From the NCBI RefSeq assembly GCF_009928685.1, contig NZ_WWEO01000041.1, forward strand, positions 519,663 to 583,662: 64,000 nucleotides of DNA, read 5' to 3'. The notes beneath the pieces were generated by a model. It had not been told where the DNA came from. It was given only the letters and a program-made list of their open reading frames with translations, and did no database searches. The position numbers were made by a program, and so were the translations under genes. This document shows positions 50,648 to 59,240 of this stretch, one piece after another (the stretch's first letter is position 1; every line of letters starts with the position of its first letter). Source of the DNA: Mucilaginibacter agri. Its GTDB lineage: Bacteria; Bacteroidota; Bacteroidia; Sphingobacteriales; Sphingobacteriaceae.

Positions 50648-51757
50648 ATGGCGAAGCATTATAAAAGAGTACTAATTTCCGGCGCAAGCTTTGCCGGGCT
50701 TTCTACAGCTTACTGGATGAACCGGTTCGGGTATCAGGTAACTGTCGTAGAAATTGCGACGGGTTTAAAAAAGGGTGGCACTCCCGTTAATATACTGGGC
50801 AAAACCATCGACATAGTGCATAACATGGGGCTGTTTGAGCAAATCTATGCTAATAGGCTTCGGATGGAAAGAGTAGAGTTCAAAAATGCGGACGATATTA
50901 CCCAACTAACAGATCATCACGAGCACCATGAACAGGAAGAATATGAGGTGGAAAGAGATTTCTTACTACAGTTGATGCACGGGTTGGTGAGGGACAAGGT
51001 TGAATTTATCTATGGCGAAACCATCATCGGGTTAAATGAAGATGACGAGCAAATGCATGTCACATTTAAAAATAGCGAGCCCCGGTCGTTCGACCTGGTA
51101 TTCGGATGCGATGGGATCCATTCCGTAGTACGCAACTTATGGTTTGGTGAAGAAAAAGAGTTCTCCCTTTTTCTTCAGGCTTATTTCTCCATCACTATTG
51201 TTGATAAACTGCTGATTCCGGAAAATACTACCCAACTGTATAGCGAGGTGGGCAAAACGGTGATGCTGAATGCCTATAACGGAAAAACTGATATCTGCTT
51301 CGCCTATTTTTCGCAAAAAGAAGTGCAGTATGATTACCGCAACGAAACGCAGATGCGCAATATGATCGCCGAGCAATATAAAAATTCGGGTTGGCGCTGC
51401 CGCGAATTGCTGAAAGAAATCAGGCAATCCGAATCTTTTTATTTCGACAAACTTTGCCAGATGAAAATGCCCTCATGGACAAAAGGCAGGGTAGCGCTGG
51501 TTGGCGATGCCGGCTATTGCCCGTCGCCTGCTGCGGGCAGGGGCGGATCACTGGCCATCGACGGTGCAGCTGCACTGGCCGACTCTTTTGGGAAACATAA
51601 CGGAAATTTTGAACTTGCTTTTCAGGAGTACAATACAAGTCTTCGCCCGTTTATTGAGCAGGTGCAATCTGAAGTAGTAGATTTTGGCCTAGATATACTG
51701 ATCCCTAAAACGGAAGAGGCGATTATTAAACGGAACCGACAAGGATTCAGTTTTTAA
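50648..51757 (+). CDS. FAD-dependent monooxygenase (PHBH/TetX-like fold)
   Basis: 369 residues of the group A flavin monooxygenases. The dinucleotide fold is RVLISGASFAGLSTAYWMNRFGYQVTVVE (GxGxxG-like GASFAGL). The DG motif is FDLVFGCDGIHSVVR, and the GD motif RVALVGDAGYCPSPAAGRGGSLAIDGA. The closest functional groups are TetX-like and polyketide hydroxylases; the sequence is not enough to predict drug inactivation. It follows an AraC gene 77 nt upstream, a plausible regulator-enzyme pair. A terminator hairpin copied from a tRNA locus follows. Confidence 0.87.
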   Translation: MAKHYKRVLISGASFAGLSTAYWMNRFGYQVTVVEIATGLKKGGTPVNILGKTIDIVHNMGLFEQIYANRLRMERVEFKNADDITQLTDHHEHHEQEEYEVERDFLLQLMHGLVRDKVEFIYGETIIGLNEDDEQMHVTFKNSEPRSFDLVFGCDGIHSVVRNLWFGEEKEFSLFLQAYFSITIVDKLLIPENTTQLYSEVGKTVMLNAYNGKTDICFAYFSQKEVQYDYRNETQMRNMIAEQYKNSGWRCRELLKEIRQSESFYFDKLCQMKMPSWTKGRVALVGDAGYCPSPAAGRGGSLAIDGAAALADSFGKHNGNFELAFQEYNTSLRPFIEQVQSEVVDFGLDILIPKTEEAIIKRNRQGFSF

Positions 51758-51807
51758 TATTATTGAACATATCAGCGTCACGGCAATACTAATTTGCAGA
51801 ATAGTAC

Positions 51808-51864
51808 AAACGCAAAAAAGCCTCAGATTTTCATCTAAGGCTTTTTTTCTGGGTAGCGGGAACA
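51808..51864. repeat. Direct repeat of the tRNA-fMet 3' end and terminator (attR-like)
   Basis: 57 nt that match 57335-57393 apart from a 2-nt shorter T-run: AAACGC, the hairpin with GCCTCAGATTTTCATC, and the last 11 bases of the tRNA gene (TAGCGGGAACA). Beyond it similarity to the tRNA decays (GTTCGAATACC). It has the layout of a distal attachment site. Confidence 0.65.
51816..51845. terminator. Terminator hairpin (copy of the tRNA terminator)
   Basis: AAAAGCCTCAGAT and ATCTAAGGCTTTT (one mismatch) around TTTC, followed by TTT on the plus strand. It probably serves the FAD monooxygenase gene. Confidence 0.75.
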
Positions 51865-51922
51865 AGGCTAAGTTCGAATACCTTAGCTTTATTTTCTAAA
51901 TCGATTACAGGCTAATTATATT

Positions 51923-52645
51923 TTATCTGCCAATAATTTTCCTGGTTACGAAGTTTTCAAAAAAAGAGCTCCTATATGAACCACCAATTGGTATTTCATA
52001 TTTCCTTATCAGCACCGTATTGTTATCGAATGAATCAATCTCCTTTACATTGATCAAATACGATTTTCCAATCCTTGCAAAAATATCTTGTGGCAACTGT
52101 TCGTAAATAGTCTTGATGTTCATTGCTGTCATAATTCGTTGATCTTCTGTTTGCATTACTACATAATCTTTCAGCCCTTCAATAAAAAGGATATCCTTAA
52201 AATATATTTTAACAAACTTTCTTTCCGATTTTACAAAGAAATAATCATCCCCCTTATTTTGAACTTCGGTTTTAGCAACCTCGCCCTGTAATAATTTATG
52301 ATAGACAAAAGCTTTATTAACTGCTTTTTTAAAGCGTTCTTCTTTTACCGGTTTTACCAGGTAATCAATTGCATCGAGTTCAAATCCTTCTAGTGCATAT
52401 TCTGGGTAAGCAGTTGTAAATATCACAAGGGTTTTCTCTGGTATTGTTTTGGCAAATTCAATTCCATTCATCCCCGGCATTTCTATATCCAAAAAGATAA
52501 GATCAATACCTGATTCCTCTATATATTTTGAAGCGGTTAACGCACTATTGAATGTTTCTGCCACCTCTAAATTGGGTGTTTTCATGGCTAAAAGCTGTAT
52601 TGCTTCTCTCGCTAAGGGCTCGTCATCAACAATAATTGCTTTCAT
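51923..52645 (-). CDS. LytTR-family response regulator
   Basis: 240 residues. The receiver (1-120) has IIVDDEP, phospho-acceptor D53 in LIFLDIEMPGMNG, and the Lys in DYLVKPVKEERF. The LytTR DNA-binding domain (about 140-237) shows FVKSERKFVKIYFKDILFIEGLKDYVVMQT and ARIGKSYLINVKEIDSFDNNTVLIRKYEIPIGGSYR. It acts with the LytS-type kinase whose stop codon overlaps its start (ATGA, 52642-52645). Box pairs with 21-bp spacing in the region upstream of the kinase gene are candidate binding sites. Confidence 0.94.
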   Translation of the reverse strand: MKAIIVDDEPLAREAIQLLAMKTPNLEVAETFNSALTASKYIEESGIDLIFLDIEMPGMNGIEFAKTIPEKTLVIFTTAYPEYALEGFELDAIDYLVKPVKEERFKKAVNKAFVYHKLLQGEVAKTEVQNKGDDYFFVKSERKFVKIYFKDILFIEGLKDYVVMQTEDQRIMTAMNIKTIYEQLPQDIFARIGKSYLINVKEIDSFDNNTVLIRKYEIPIGGSYRSSFFENFVTRKIIGR

Positions 52646-53694
52646 ATTTTTATCGTTAAATGCACATTAAAGGTTTCGGTGTTATCCATGATCCGTAGTT
52701 GGTGCCTGCCCGGATAGAGTAATTCTAACCTTCGCTTTACGTTTGCCAATCCTAAGCCACCGCTGCCATTACGTTTAGCCTTTATCCTTGGTTTAGAATT
52801 AATACAATGGAAATTTAGCTCTTTGGCTACAACCGCAAAGAATATATATACAAATGAACGTTCCTCAGCATCAATATTGTGCTTAACCGCATTTTCAACA
52901 AAAGTTATGAATAGCAATGGTGCAATCTCGATGCCCTTCAATGGGCCTTCCTGTGTAATAGTAAAATCAAAGTTATCCCGCCGTATTTTTTCCAGGTTTA
53001 AAAAATCTTCTAAAAAGTGAATTTCCGAACTTAAAAAGATTTTACCGCGGGCACTGTCGTACAATTGGTATCGTAAAAGATCGCTTAATTTCATTAATAC
53101 CTGAGATGCTTTTTCGGGATCTTTATGGATTAATACATTAGCATTATTTAAGGTATTAAATAGAAAATGGGGGTTAATCTGTTTTTTTAGGTTCTCCAAT
53201 TCCGATTGTATTGTTGCTGTTTCCAATTCATTGATCCGTTGAGAGTCCGTTATCCAACGTTGGAAGAGTTTTACCGCCGCCGAGGCGCCCATCAATACCG
53301 CAAATATTAAATAGAATGCTACCCAGTTCTGCTCTTTAATTGGATAAGTTTGCCCGAAATAATTAATAATAAAAAGCCGCGAATAATAGCCTACTACGTG
53401 GGCCAGGGTAAATAAACCCACACTCCATAAAAAATAGCCAAAGTAGTTATCCTTGAAAAGTAATTTTGGCACCAGCCAATACATATTAAGATATAATAAA
53501 GAAAGCACAATTAACAATATGCTGATCTTTACATATATATCTGCAGGACCAATAAAATCCATTTTGCCATTGTAAAAAGCAATACCCAACACAATGATTA
53601 AGAGTAAATGCCGCAACACCTTGTACCGCGGTTCTACAATTAATCTCAGGATAATATCATTGTTAAAAGTTTTTACCCTATTTATCGACCCCAT
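52642..53694 (-). CDS. LytS-type sensor histidine kinase
   Basis: About 350 residues. Four membrane helices in the first 150 residues (for example LLLIIVLGIAFYNGKM, ILLIVLSLLYLNMYWLVP, YFLWSVGLFTLAHVVGYYS, VAFYLIFAVLMGASAAV) are followed by a coiled linker and the His_kinase domain with the phospho-acceptor in KKQINPHFLFNTLNNANVL, then an N-box VENAVKHNID and a degenerate ATPase (GGLGLANVKRRLELL). I take the Met at 53694 (MGSINRV) as the start because the -7-like element at 53723-53716 would place transcription start near 53709, inside the longer reading. Confidence 0.92.
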   Translation of the reverse strand: MGSINRVKTFNNDIILRLIVEPRYKVLRHLLLIIVLGIAFYNGKMDFIGPADIYVKISILLIVLSLLYLNMYWLVPKLLFKDNYFGYFLWSVGLFTLAHVVGYYSRLFIINYFGQTYPIKEQNWVAFYLIFAVLMGASAAVKLFQRWITDSQRINELETATIQSELENLKKQINPHFLFNTLNNANVLIHKDPEKASQVLMKLSDLLRYQLYDSARGKIFLSSEIHFLEDFLNLEKIRRDNFDFTITQEGPLKGIEIAPLLFITFVENAVKHNIDAEERSFVYIFFAVVAKELNFHCINSKPRIKAKRNGSGGLGLANVKRRLELLYPGRHQLRIMDNTETFNVHLTIKI

Positions 53695-53752
53695 ATTATC
53701 TACGTTAAACAATTTTGAAGTTAGATAATCCTGCTTGTCTGTATTATCCTAT

Positions 53753-53783
53753 TATACCAAATCCTTTATTTTTTATACCAAAT
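53753..53783 (-). promoter_or_regulatory. LytTR-type box pair facing the kinase operon
   Basis: TATACCAAAT at 53753-53762 and 53774-53783 on the plus strand, that is ATTTGGTATA reading toward the kinase gene, spaced 21 bp. The proximal box ends 29 nt before a -7-like element TAACTTCA (53723-53716). Confidence 0.55.
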
Positions 53784-53858
53784 AAAAATACAAGGCGCGG
53801 TTGCTCAATGAAAATTAAAAAGAATCAGACGAAAATGAGATTTCGCAAATTATAGTTC

Positions 53859-53904
53859 TATACCATATAATATCATTGGTATAATAAATAAAGTGTTTGG
53901 TATA
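53859..53904 (+). promoter_or_regulatory. LytTR-type box pair facing the TonB receptor gene
   Basis: TTGGTATA at 53876-53883 and 53897-53904, spaced 21 bp; the proximal box ends 29 nt before TAGGTTTG at 53934-53941. A further TATACCATAT at 53859-53868 makes a 7-bp inverted repeat with the first box. Confidence 0.55.
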
Positions 53905-53933
53905 ATATGAAAAATTGGCATAGCTACTACGTA

Positions 53934-53941
53934 TAGGTTTG
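53934..53941 (+). promoter_or_regulatory. Putative -7 element of the TonB receptor-DUF4249 operon
   Basis: TAGGTTTG, a match to TAnnTTTG, 18 nt before the ATG at 53960; a TTG at 53915-53917 lies 16 nt upstream. Confidence 0.55.
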
Positions 53942-53959
53942 CGTCAAATTTGAACACCC

Positions 53960-56284
53960 ATGCCCAAACCCCTTTTATTTTTTGTTCCGCTTTTATTGCT
54001 TACAGTTGTTGCCTTCGGCCAAAAAAGAGTAACCATCAGCGGTACGATTAAAGACGCCTCCACAGGTGAAACCCTTATTGGCGCAACAGTACGTATTAAA
54101 GAGCTGCCACAAAGTGGTACATCCAGCAACAATTTCGGATTCTATTCGCTTTCGGCCCCCGAGGGCGATTATACACTTATCTATTCTTACATCGGGTATG
54201 AATCTCATATTAAACAAGTATCGTTACATAAAGCACAGGCATCAGACATCAAACTGGAGGCTAAAAGCACTTTAAGTGAAGTGGTAATCAGTTCTAATCG
54301 TCCCAATAATGATCAGATCGTTTCGCCCCAGATGGGTGTAGAAAAACTAAACATGTCGCAGATTAACAAAGTGCCGGTTGTGTTGGGCGAAAAAGATATT
54401 CTGAAAACCATTGCATTAATGCCCGGCGTAAAATCAGCAGGCGAAGGCAATACAGGCTTCTACGTGCGTGGTGGTTCTTCCGACCAGAACCTCATATTAC
54501 TGGATGGTGCTCCTGTATATAATGCGTCGCACTTGTTCGGTATCTTCTCCACTTTCAACTCCGATGCCATTAAAGGTGTGGATATATACAAAGGAGGCAT
54601 GCCGGCAGAATACGGCGGCAGGCTTTCATCTGTGCTGGATGTAAACATGAACGACGGTAACAGTAAAAACTTTACGGTACAGGGCGGGTTGGGACTAATT
54701 GCCTCACGGTTAAAAGTGGAAGGGCCGATTGACAGCGGCAAAGGGTCATATATGGTTAGTGCCAGAAGAACCTATGTTGATGTGTTTACCAAACTTTCAA
54801 AAGATTCGTCCATCAAAGGTAGCTCGTTGTATTTCTACGATGTGAACGCCAAACTCAATTATCATTTCAACCAAAATAACGCCATTTTCCTTTCGGGATA
54901 TTTTGGGAAGGATGTTATCGGGCTGGACAATATCTTCGGCACCAATTGGGGGAACAAAACCGGTACCATCAGGTTCAATCACATTTTTAGCCCTAAGCTG
55001 TTTTCAAACACTTCGTTGATTTATAGTAACTACAATTATGTGATTCAAAGTTTTGAGAGCAATAACAGTTTCGAAGCTACTTCTAAAATAAACGACCTGA
55101 ATTTTAAACAAGATTTTCAGTATGCCGCCAGCGATAATCACCGGATAAAGTTTGGTATCAACGTGATCCATCATGCTATTGCGCCTGGCAATATATCATC
55201 GTCAACAAATACGGTTAACGATATTAACGTAGAGCAACGTTATGGGCTTGAGAGCGCTGCTTATGTAAGCGACGAATGGAAAGCGAGTAATAAGTTAAGC
55301 ATACTTTATGGTATCAGGTTTAGCGATTTCTCTTTATTCGGTCCGGGGTCATTCAGTACCTATGATGCGTTAGGAAATGTGAACACGACTAAAACTTACG
55401 GATCTGGTAGTGTTGTAAAAAATTACTTTAATCCTGAGCCGAGGTTCTCTGCCAATTATCAGCTGGATAGTGTAAGCTCGCTTAAATTCTCTTATAGCCG
55501 AAATACACAGAATATACACCTGCTTACCAACTCTACCACAAGTTCGCCTACCGATCTGTATGTAATGAGCAGCAATAATATTAAACCCGAAATCGCAGAT
55601 CAGGTTTCTACCGGCTGGTTCAGAAATTTTGATAATAACCTTTTCGAATTCTCGGCAGAGGTGTATTATAAATGGATGCAAAACCAGATCAATTATAAAG
55701 ACGGTGCACAGCTGATTGCTAACCAGAATGTAGAATCGCAATTAGTTTATGGTTCCGGCAGGGCTTACGGACTGGAGTTATTTCTGAAGAAAAAATATGG
55801 CAAGTTTAACGGCTGGGTTGGCTATACCCTATCAAAAACAGAAGATAAGTTTGCTGCTATAAATAATGGCAATTATTTCGCGGCACCGCAAGATCGTCGG
55901 AATGATCTTTCATTAGTTGGTATTTACCAACTCACTAAACGCTGGTCGTTTTCGGGCTCCTTTGTTTACAGCACTGGCCAGGCAGTTACTTATCCAACAG
56001 GTAAATACGAGGTCGGTGGATTAACCACATTCTCCTACTCGGCTCGCAATGCATCGCGCGAACCAGCCATTAATCGTTTGGATATTGGCGCTACACTGGA
56101 AGGCAAGCAACATAAAAAATATCACTCCAGCTGGACGTTTAGCATTTACAACCTATACGGCAGCCGCGAACCGTATTCTATCACCTTCAGGGATAGTAAA
56201 ACCATGCCTAATACCACAGAAGCTGTAGAAACCAGCATTTTCGCAACACCAATACCATCAGTAACCTGGAACTTCAAATTTTAA
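53960..56284 (+). CDS. TonB-dependent receptor
   Basis: 774 residues. A signal peptide (MPKPLLFFVPLLLLTVVAFGQ) precedes a CarboxypepD_reg-like domain (RVTISGTIKDASTGETLIGATVRIKELPQSG), a plug of 130-220 (VVLGEKDILKTIALMPGVKSAGEGNTGFYVRGGSSDQNLILLDGAPVYN in outline), and a 22-strand barrel ending in aromatic FKF. The combination TonB receptor plus DUF4249, with 5 nt between them, is a common Bacteroidota pair for uptake of an unknown ligand. It is divergent from the LytTR system and probably its target. Confidence 0.93.
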   Translation: MPKPLLFFVPLLLLTVVAFGQKRVTISGTIKDASTGETLIGATVRIKELPQSGTSSNNFGFYSLSAPEGDYTLIYSYIGYESHIKQVSLHKAQASDIKLEAKSTLSEVVISSNRPNNDQIVSPQMGVEKLNMSQINKVPVVLGEKDILKTIALMPGVKSAGEGNTGFYVRGGSSDQNLILLDGAPVYNASHLFGIFSTFNSDAIKGVDIYKGGMPAEYGGRLSSVLDVNMNDGNSKNFTVQGGLGLIASRLKVEGPIDSGKGSYMVSARRTYVDVFTKLSKDSSIKGSSLYFYDVNAKLNYHFNQNNAIFLSGYFGKDVIGLDNIFGTNWGNKTGTIRFNHIFSPKLFSNTSLIYSNYNYVIQSFESNNSFEATSKINDLNFKQDFQYAASDNHRIKFGINVIHHAIAPGNISSSTNTVNDINVEQRYGLESAAYVSDEWKASNKLSILYGIRFSDFSLFGPGSFSTYDALGNVNTTKTYGSGSVVKNYFNPEPRFSANYQLDSVSSLKFSYSRNTQNIHLLTNSTTSSPTDLYVMSSNNIKPEIADQVSTGWFRNFDNNLFEFSAEVYYKWMQNQINYKDGAQLIANQNVESQLVYGSGRAYGLELFLKKKYGKFNGWVGYTLSKTEDKFAAINNGNYFAAPQDRRNDLSLVGIYQLTKRWSFSGSFVYSTGQAVTYPTGKYEVGGLTTFSYSARNASREPAINRLDIGATLEGKQHKKYHSSWTFSIYNLYGSREPYSITFRDSKTMPNTTEAVETSIFATPIPSVTWNFKF

Positions 56285-56289
56285 CTCAG

Positions 56290-57099
56290 ATGAAACACAT
56301 TAAATTTTATACACTGATCGCTTGTTTACTGCTGTTCGTTTCGTCATGCACAAAGGTTGTTGATCTAAAACTAAATGATGAAAGCGGTAAACTGGTTATC
56401 GAAGGTAATATTACCAATGGCACAGACTCGCAGGTGTTTAAATTAAGCACTAATGTGCCATTCACCAGTACCAACACTTATCCTACCGTAACCGGTGCAA
56501 CAGTAACTGTAACCGATCAATCAGGCAATAGCTATCCGTTTACAGAAGGGCCGTCGGGCACTTATACTAATAATCAGTTAACCGGGGTGCCGGGCAATAC
56601 TTATACTATGACAGTGCTTATTAAAGGTACTACCTACACGGCTGTTTCAACCATGCCGCAGGTTGTTAGTTTAGATTCTCTAAGCTCACAAAATGAGCCG
56701 GCAAGCAGCGGCAGTAACCCCAAAAAGCAAATTACTGTTTACTATCATGATCCTGCCAGGATTGCTAATCAGTACCGTTTTGTTGAGTATGTAAACGGCG
56801 TGCAGGTGAAAGATGTTTTTGTAGCCGATGACCAGTTTAATAACGGGCTAGCCACCAACATGGTTCTTCGCGGCGGAGATGGTGACAGCGGCGCTATACA
56901 CGTGGGCGATACGGTGACTGTGGAAATGCAATGCATAGATGATCCTATTTATCTGTACTGGCTTACCTTATCGCAGCAATCACAGGTTGGGCCGGGTGGC
57001 AGCGTTACACCATCCGATCCGCCGACAAATATTATACCTGTTTCTTTAGGATACTTTAGTGCTCATTCCACACAAAGCAAAAGTATTATTGCCAAGTAG
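56290..57099 (+). CDS. DUF4249 lipoprotein
   Basis: 269 residues. The signal ends in the lipobox VSSC (MKHIKFYTLIACLLLFVSSC). DUF4249 is recognised by LVIEGNITNGTDSQVFKLS near the N-terminus, GATVTVTDQSGNSYPF, GNTYTMTVLIKGTTYTAVSTMP, and the terminal NIIPVSLGYFSAHSTQSKSIIAK. The fold is beta-rich. It is always seen with a TonB receptor and is presumed to be its surface-exposed partner; ligand unknown. It closes the operon, and no clear terminator follows directly. Confidence 0.9.
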   Translation: MKHIKFYTLIACLLLFVSSCTKVVDLKLNDESGKLVIEGNITNGTDSQVFKLSTNVPFTSTNTYPTVTGATVTVTDQSGNSYPFTEGPSGTYTNNQLTGVPGNTYTMTVLIKGTTYTAVSTMPQVVSLDSLSSQNEPASSGSNPKKQITVYYHDPARIANQYRFVEYVNGVQVKDVFVADDQFNNGLATNMVLRGGDGDSGAIHVGDTVTVEMQCIDDPIYLYWLTLSQQSQVGPGGSVTPSDPPTNIIPVSLGYFSAHSTQSKSIIAK

Positions 57100-57334
57100 T
57101 GTTGAGTTACGGACTAAATATTCACAAAAACCGCCGAAAGCAAATTTACCAATTGAAATGCTCGCTATCCGGATAGCATCATTAGTTATTCAAAGTTTTA
57201 TTCAAAGTTTAGTGGGATTTCAGAAAGATTAAAATGTACTATTTTCATACTTGCGATAATCCCTATTACCTACCGGATGGTACTCGAAACGAAAGAAGGC
57301 TTTATTGCTCGGAAACGTAGTGCGAAATTTAGCT

Positions 57335-57382
57335 AAACGCAAAAAAGCCTCAGATTTTCATCTAAGGCTTTTCTTTTCTGGG

Positions 57383-57393
<11 letters not shown>
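57335..57393. repeat. Second copy of the direct repeat (attL-like, at tRNA-fMet)
   Basis: Matches 51808-51864. It includes the terminator and the last 11 bases of the tRNA gene. Together the two copies bound the LytTR-TonB module. Confidence 0.65.
57343..57372 (-). terminator. Terminator of tRNA-fMet
   Basis: Reading on the minus strand, AAAAGCCTTAGAT and ATCTGAGGCTTTT (one T-G wobble) around GAAA, followed by TT. It lies 10 nt after the tRNA end. Confidence 0.8.
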
Positions 57394-57455
<62 letters not shown>

Positions 57456-57524
57456 CTATATTGGACTGCAAAGGTAGAATAAGTTTCTGCTTAAGCAGCA
57501 GAAACCTGTGTTTATTTTGTGTCA

Positions 57525-58025
57525 TTAATGATGTAGCTTGTTACTCGACTGATAACTAACCGAATAATCTTTGCTGTCGTCCGTTTCTTCACGGCCGGTT
57601 TTGGTATTTAGCTTCAGTGGCTTTTGCATAAGCAAGGTATCTTGTAGTTTAAACTTCAGGTTCAGGGTGTCTTGCATACCTTCTTGCATAAAGCTCCATT
57701 GGGCAGCGATGATGTCGCCTGTCTTCGTGCCTTTTAAGGTACCCTTACGGCTGTCTTTTTGATAAGGTAGCCAGTTCATTTGGCCGGTTACTTCGCTGCC
57801 TTTTATCACCAGTTCAATACTGGTACTGTCTTTATTGTTTTTGCCTTCTGTGCGCAGAAAGCATAGAGACGAAGTAGTGGGCGTATCATTAGTTTTTTCG
57901 GTAGTTGCAGATTTGGCCAGGGTGTCGCCGGCAACCACTGTATCAGTAGCCGATTGTTTATTATCGGGCGATGAGCATGATATAATGGATAACGATGCGA
58001 TGCAAAATAATGCGATGTATTTCAT
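57525..58025 (-). CDS. Hypothetical lipoprotein
   Basis: About 166 residues from the Met at 58025 (MKYIALFCIASLSIISC, lipobox SIISC). The mature part begins with a Thr/Asp-rich linker (SPDNKQSATDTVVAGDTLAKSATTEKTND in outline) and then a small beta-rich domain: LCFLRTEGKNNKDSTSIELVIKGSEVTGQMNWLPYQKDSRKGTLKGTKTGDIIAAQWSFMQEGMQDTLNLKFKLQ. That domain resembles uncharacterised Bacteroidota lipoprotein domains. Function unknown. It lies between a tRNA gene and a terminator. Confidence 0.72.
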   Translation of the reverse strand: MKYIALFCIASLSIISCSSPDNKQSATDTVVAGDTLAKSATTEKTNDTPTTSSLCFLRTEGKNNKDSTSIELVIKGSEVTGQMNWLPYQKDSRKGTLKGTKTGDIIAAQWSFMQEGMQDTLNLKFKLQDTLLMQKPLKLNTKTGREETDDSKDYSVSYQSSNKLHH

Positions 58026-58082
58026 GCCTAAAAAGACAGTTACAGGCGCAAAAGGTTTGCAAAGTGCCATTGCATCAACAAA

Positions 58083-58113
58083 AAAGGCCTCTCAGCTACG
58101 CTGAAAGACCTTT
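58083..58113 (-). terminator. Terminator of the DoxX gene
   Basis: AAAGGTCTTTCAGC and GCTGAGAGGCCTTT on the minus strand (two mismatches) around GTA, followed by TTTG. It lies 28 nt beyond the DoxX stop codon. Confidence 0.6.
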
Positions 58114-58141
58114 CATTCTCCATTAAATTGACACTTATATA

Positions 58142-58603
58142 TTACTCTGCTTTATAATTCGGACTATGAACTTTCATCCAATGATCTACCGAAAAGGGGC
58201 CTGAGCCAACTACCCAGAACATAATCAATAGCATGCAAACTATAACGGATAACCACAATTCTGAATTTACAAATGATAGCCCCCGGGTGGCATTCACAAA
58301 AAATATTGCTCCTAATAAAATAGGGATCTGTATTACCACGGCAAACCGCGTAACCAATCCCATAATTATTAACGCCCCACCCACAATATGCACAAAGGCC
58401 ACAATGTGGATAATAACCATAGCTGCAAGGCTCGAAAACCCGAAGCCGTTGTTTTGCAGCAGCCAGTCTTGCTGTACGTTGGTTTGGCTAATGAAAGAAA
58501 TACCTTTGCCTAAAATTATTATGCCCAGTATTATGCGAACAGCATCCAGCCATTTAGCATGATGCACATCGCCCCAGTGTTCAACTTTTTGAACCATGTT
58601 CAT
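58142..58603 (-). CDS. DoxX-family membrane protein
   Basis: 153 residues, four helices. The family pattern is WLDAVRIILGIIILGKGISFI at the start, then AMVIIHIVAFVHIVGGALIIMGLVTRFAVVIQIPILLGAIFFVN and the terminal LWLSVIVCMLLIMFWVVGSGPFSVDHW. DoxX proteins are membrane proteins, in part thiol or quinone linked, of broadly unknown function. The start at 58603 is supported by an AGGAGG sequence 5 nt upstream, unusual in this window. A terminator follows. Confidence 0.87.
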   Translation of the reverse strand: MNMVQKVEHWGDVHHAKWLDAVRIILGIIILGKGISFISQTNVQQDWLLQNNGFGFSSLAAMVIIHIVAFVHIVGGALIIMGLVTRFAVVIQIPILLGAIFFVNATRGLSFVNSELWLSVIVCMLLIMFWVVGSGPFSVDHWMKVHSPNYKAE

Positions 58604-58837
58604 AAAAACCTCCTTTTTTAAGATATTATATTGGTTATATGAAGTTACGCAGAATTAAATGCTAAAGTCAAATATTTTAACACTTTTTAAATAGCGTAAT
58701 TAATTGGCATCAAATTGTTTACAATGATAAATAAGTGGTCGAGATGTTGTCGCAAACGCACCCCTAAATAGTCTTTTATGACAAGGGTTTTAAACCAGGG
58801 TTATCCCGAACTTTATAGTAACCAATAGAGAAGAATT

Positions 58838-59143
58838 ATGGATATTATCGGCAACAAATATTTGGTAACCTTCGGCATGGCTAAGGCTACCCTGAATTTC
58901 GATAGTGAAACATCGCTAACTTTTAACATCATCGAAAAAGAAGGTCAAAAACAAAATATAACCGAAACCGTAGCCATAAAGCTAACCGAATTACGCCCGC
59001 AATTATATCTCGTAACCTGGCAGGAAGAGAATGGCACTACAGTAACCCAGGTGCAGGATTATGAAAATGAAACCGTTTACTCCAACTGGACTGCCAGCTG
59101 CGGGTTGTTTACCAACATTAAAGGCACCATTCAAAAAGTATAA
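58838..59143 (+). CDS. MoaF-related small protein
   Basis: 101 residues. MDIIGNKYLVTFGMAKATLNFDSETSLTF with LRPQLYLVTWQEENGTTVTQVQDYENETVYSNW matches the MoaF/MoaF-like lipocalin domain, a small beta-barrel. Members are of unknown function, some near molybdopterin genes; no molybdenum genes are present here. Probably cytoplasmic, with no signal. The neighbouring acyltransferase gene is in the same direction 97 nt later. Confidence 0.72.
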   Translation: MDIIGNKYLVTFGMAKATLNFDSETSLTFNIIEKEGQKQNITETVAIKLTELRPQLYLVTWQEENGTTVTQVQDYENETVYSNWTASCGLFTNIKGTIQKV

Positions 59144-59240
59144 GTTTTCAAAAACTCGATATTATTCGGTATTCTTGGGGCTGCGATAACCTTGACAACC
59201 TTTTGCAGTTATCAAACAGCTACCGTATAAACCGAATTTA

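Noticed and set aside
50648..51757. Calling the FAD monooxygenase a tetracycline-inactivating TetX
   Set aside because: The fold motifs are shared by all group A monooxygenases; there are no TetX-specific residues I can name.
51808..51864. Second tRNA gene
   Set aside because: Only the last 11 bases of a tRNA and its terminator are present; the remainder is degenerate and cannot fold as a tRNA.
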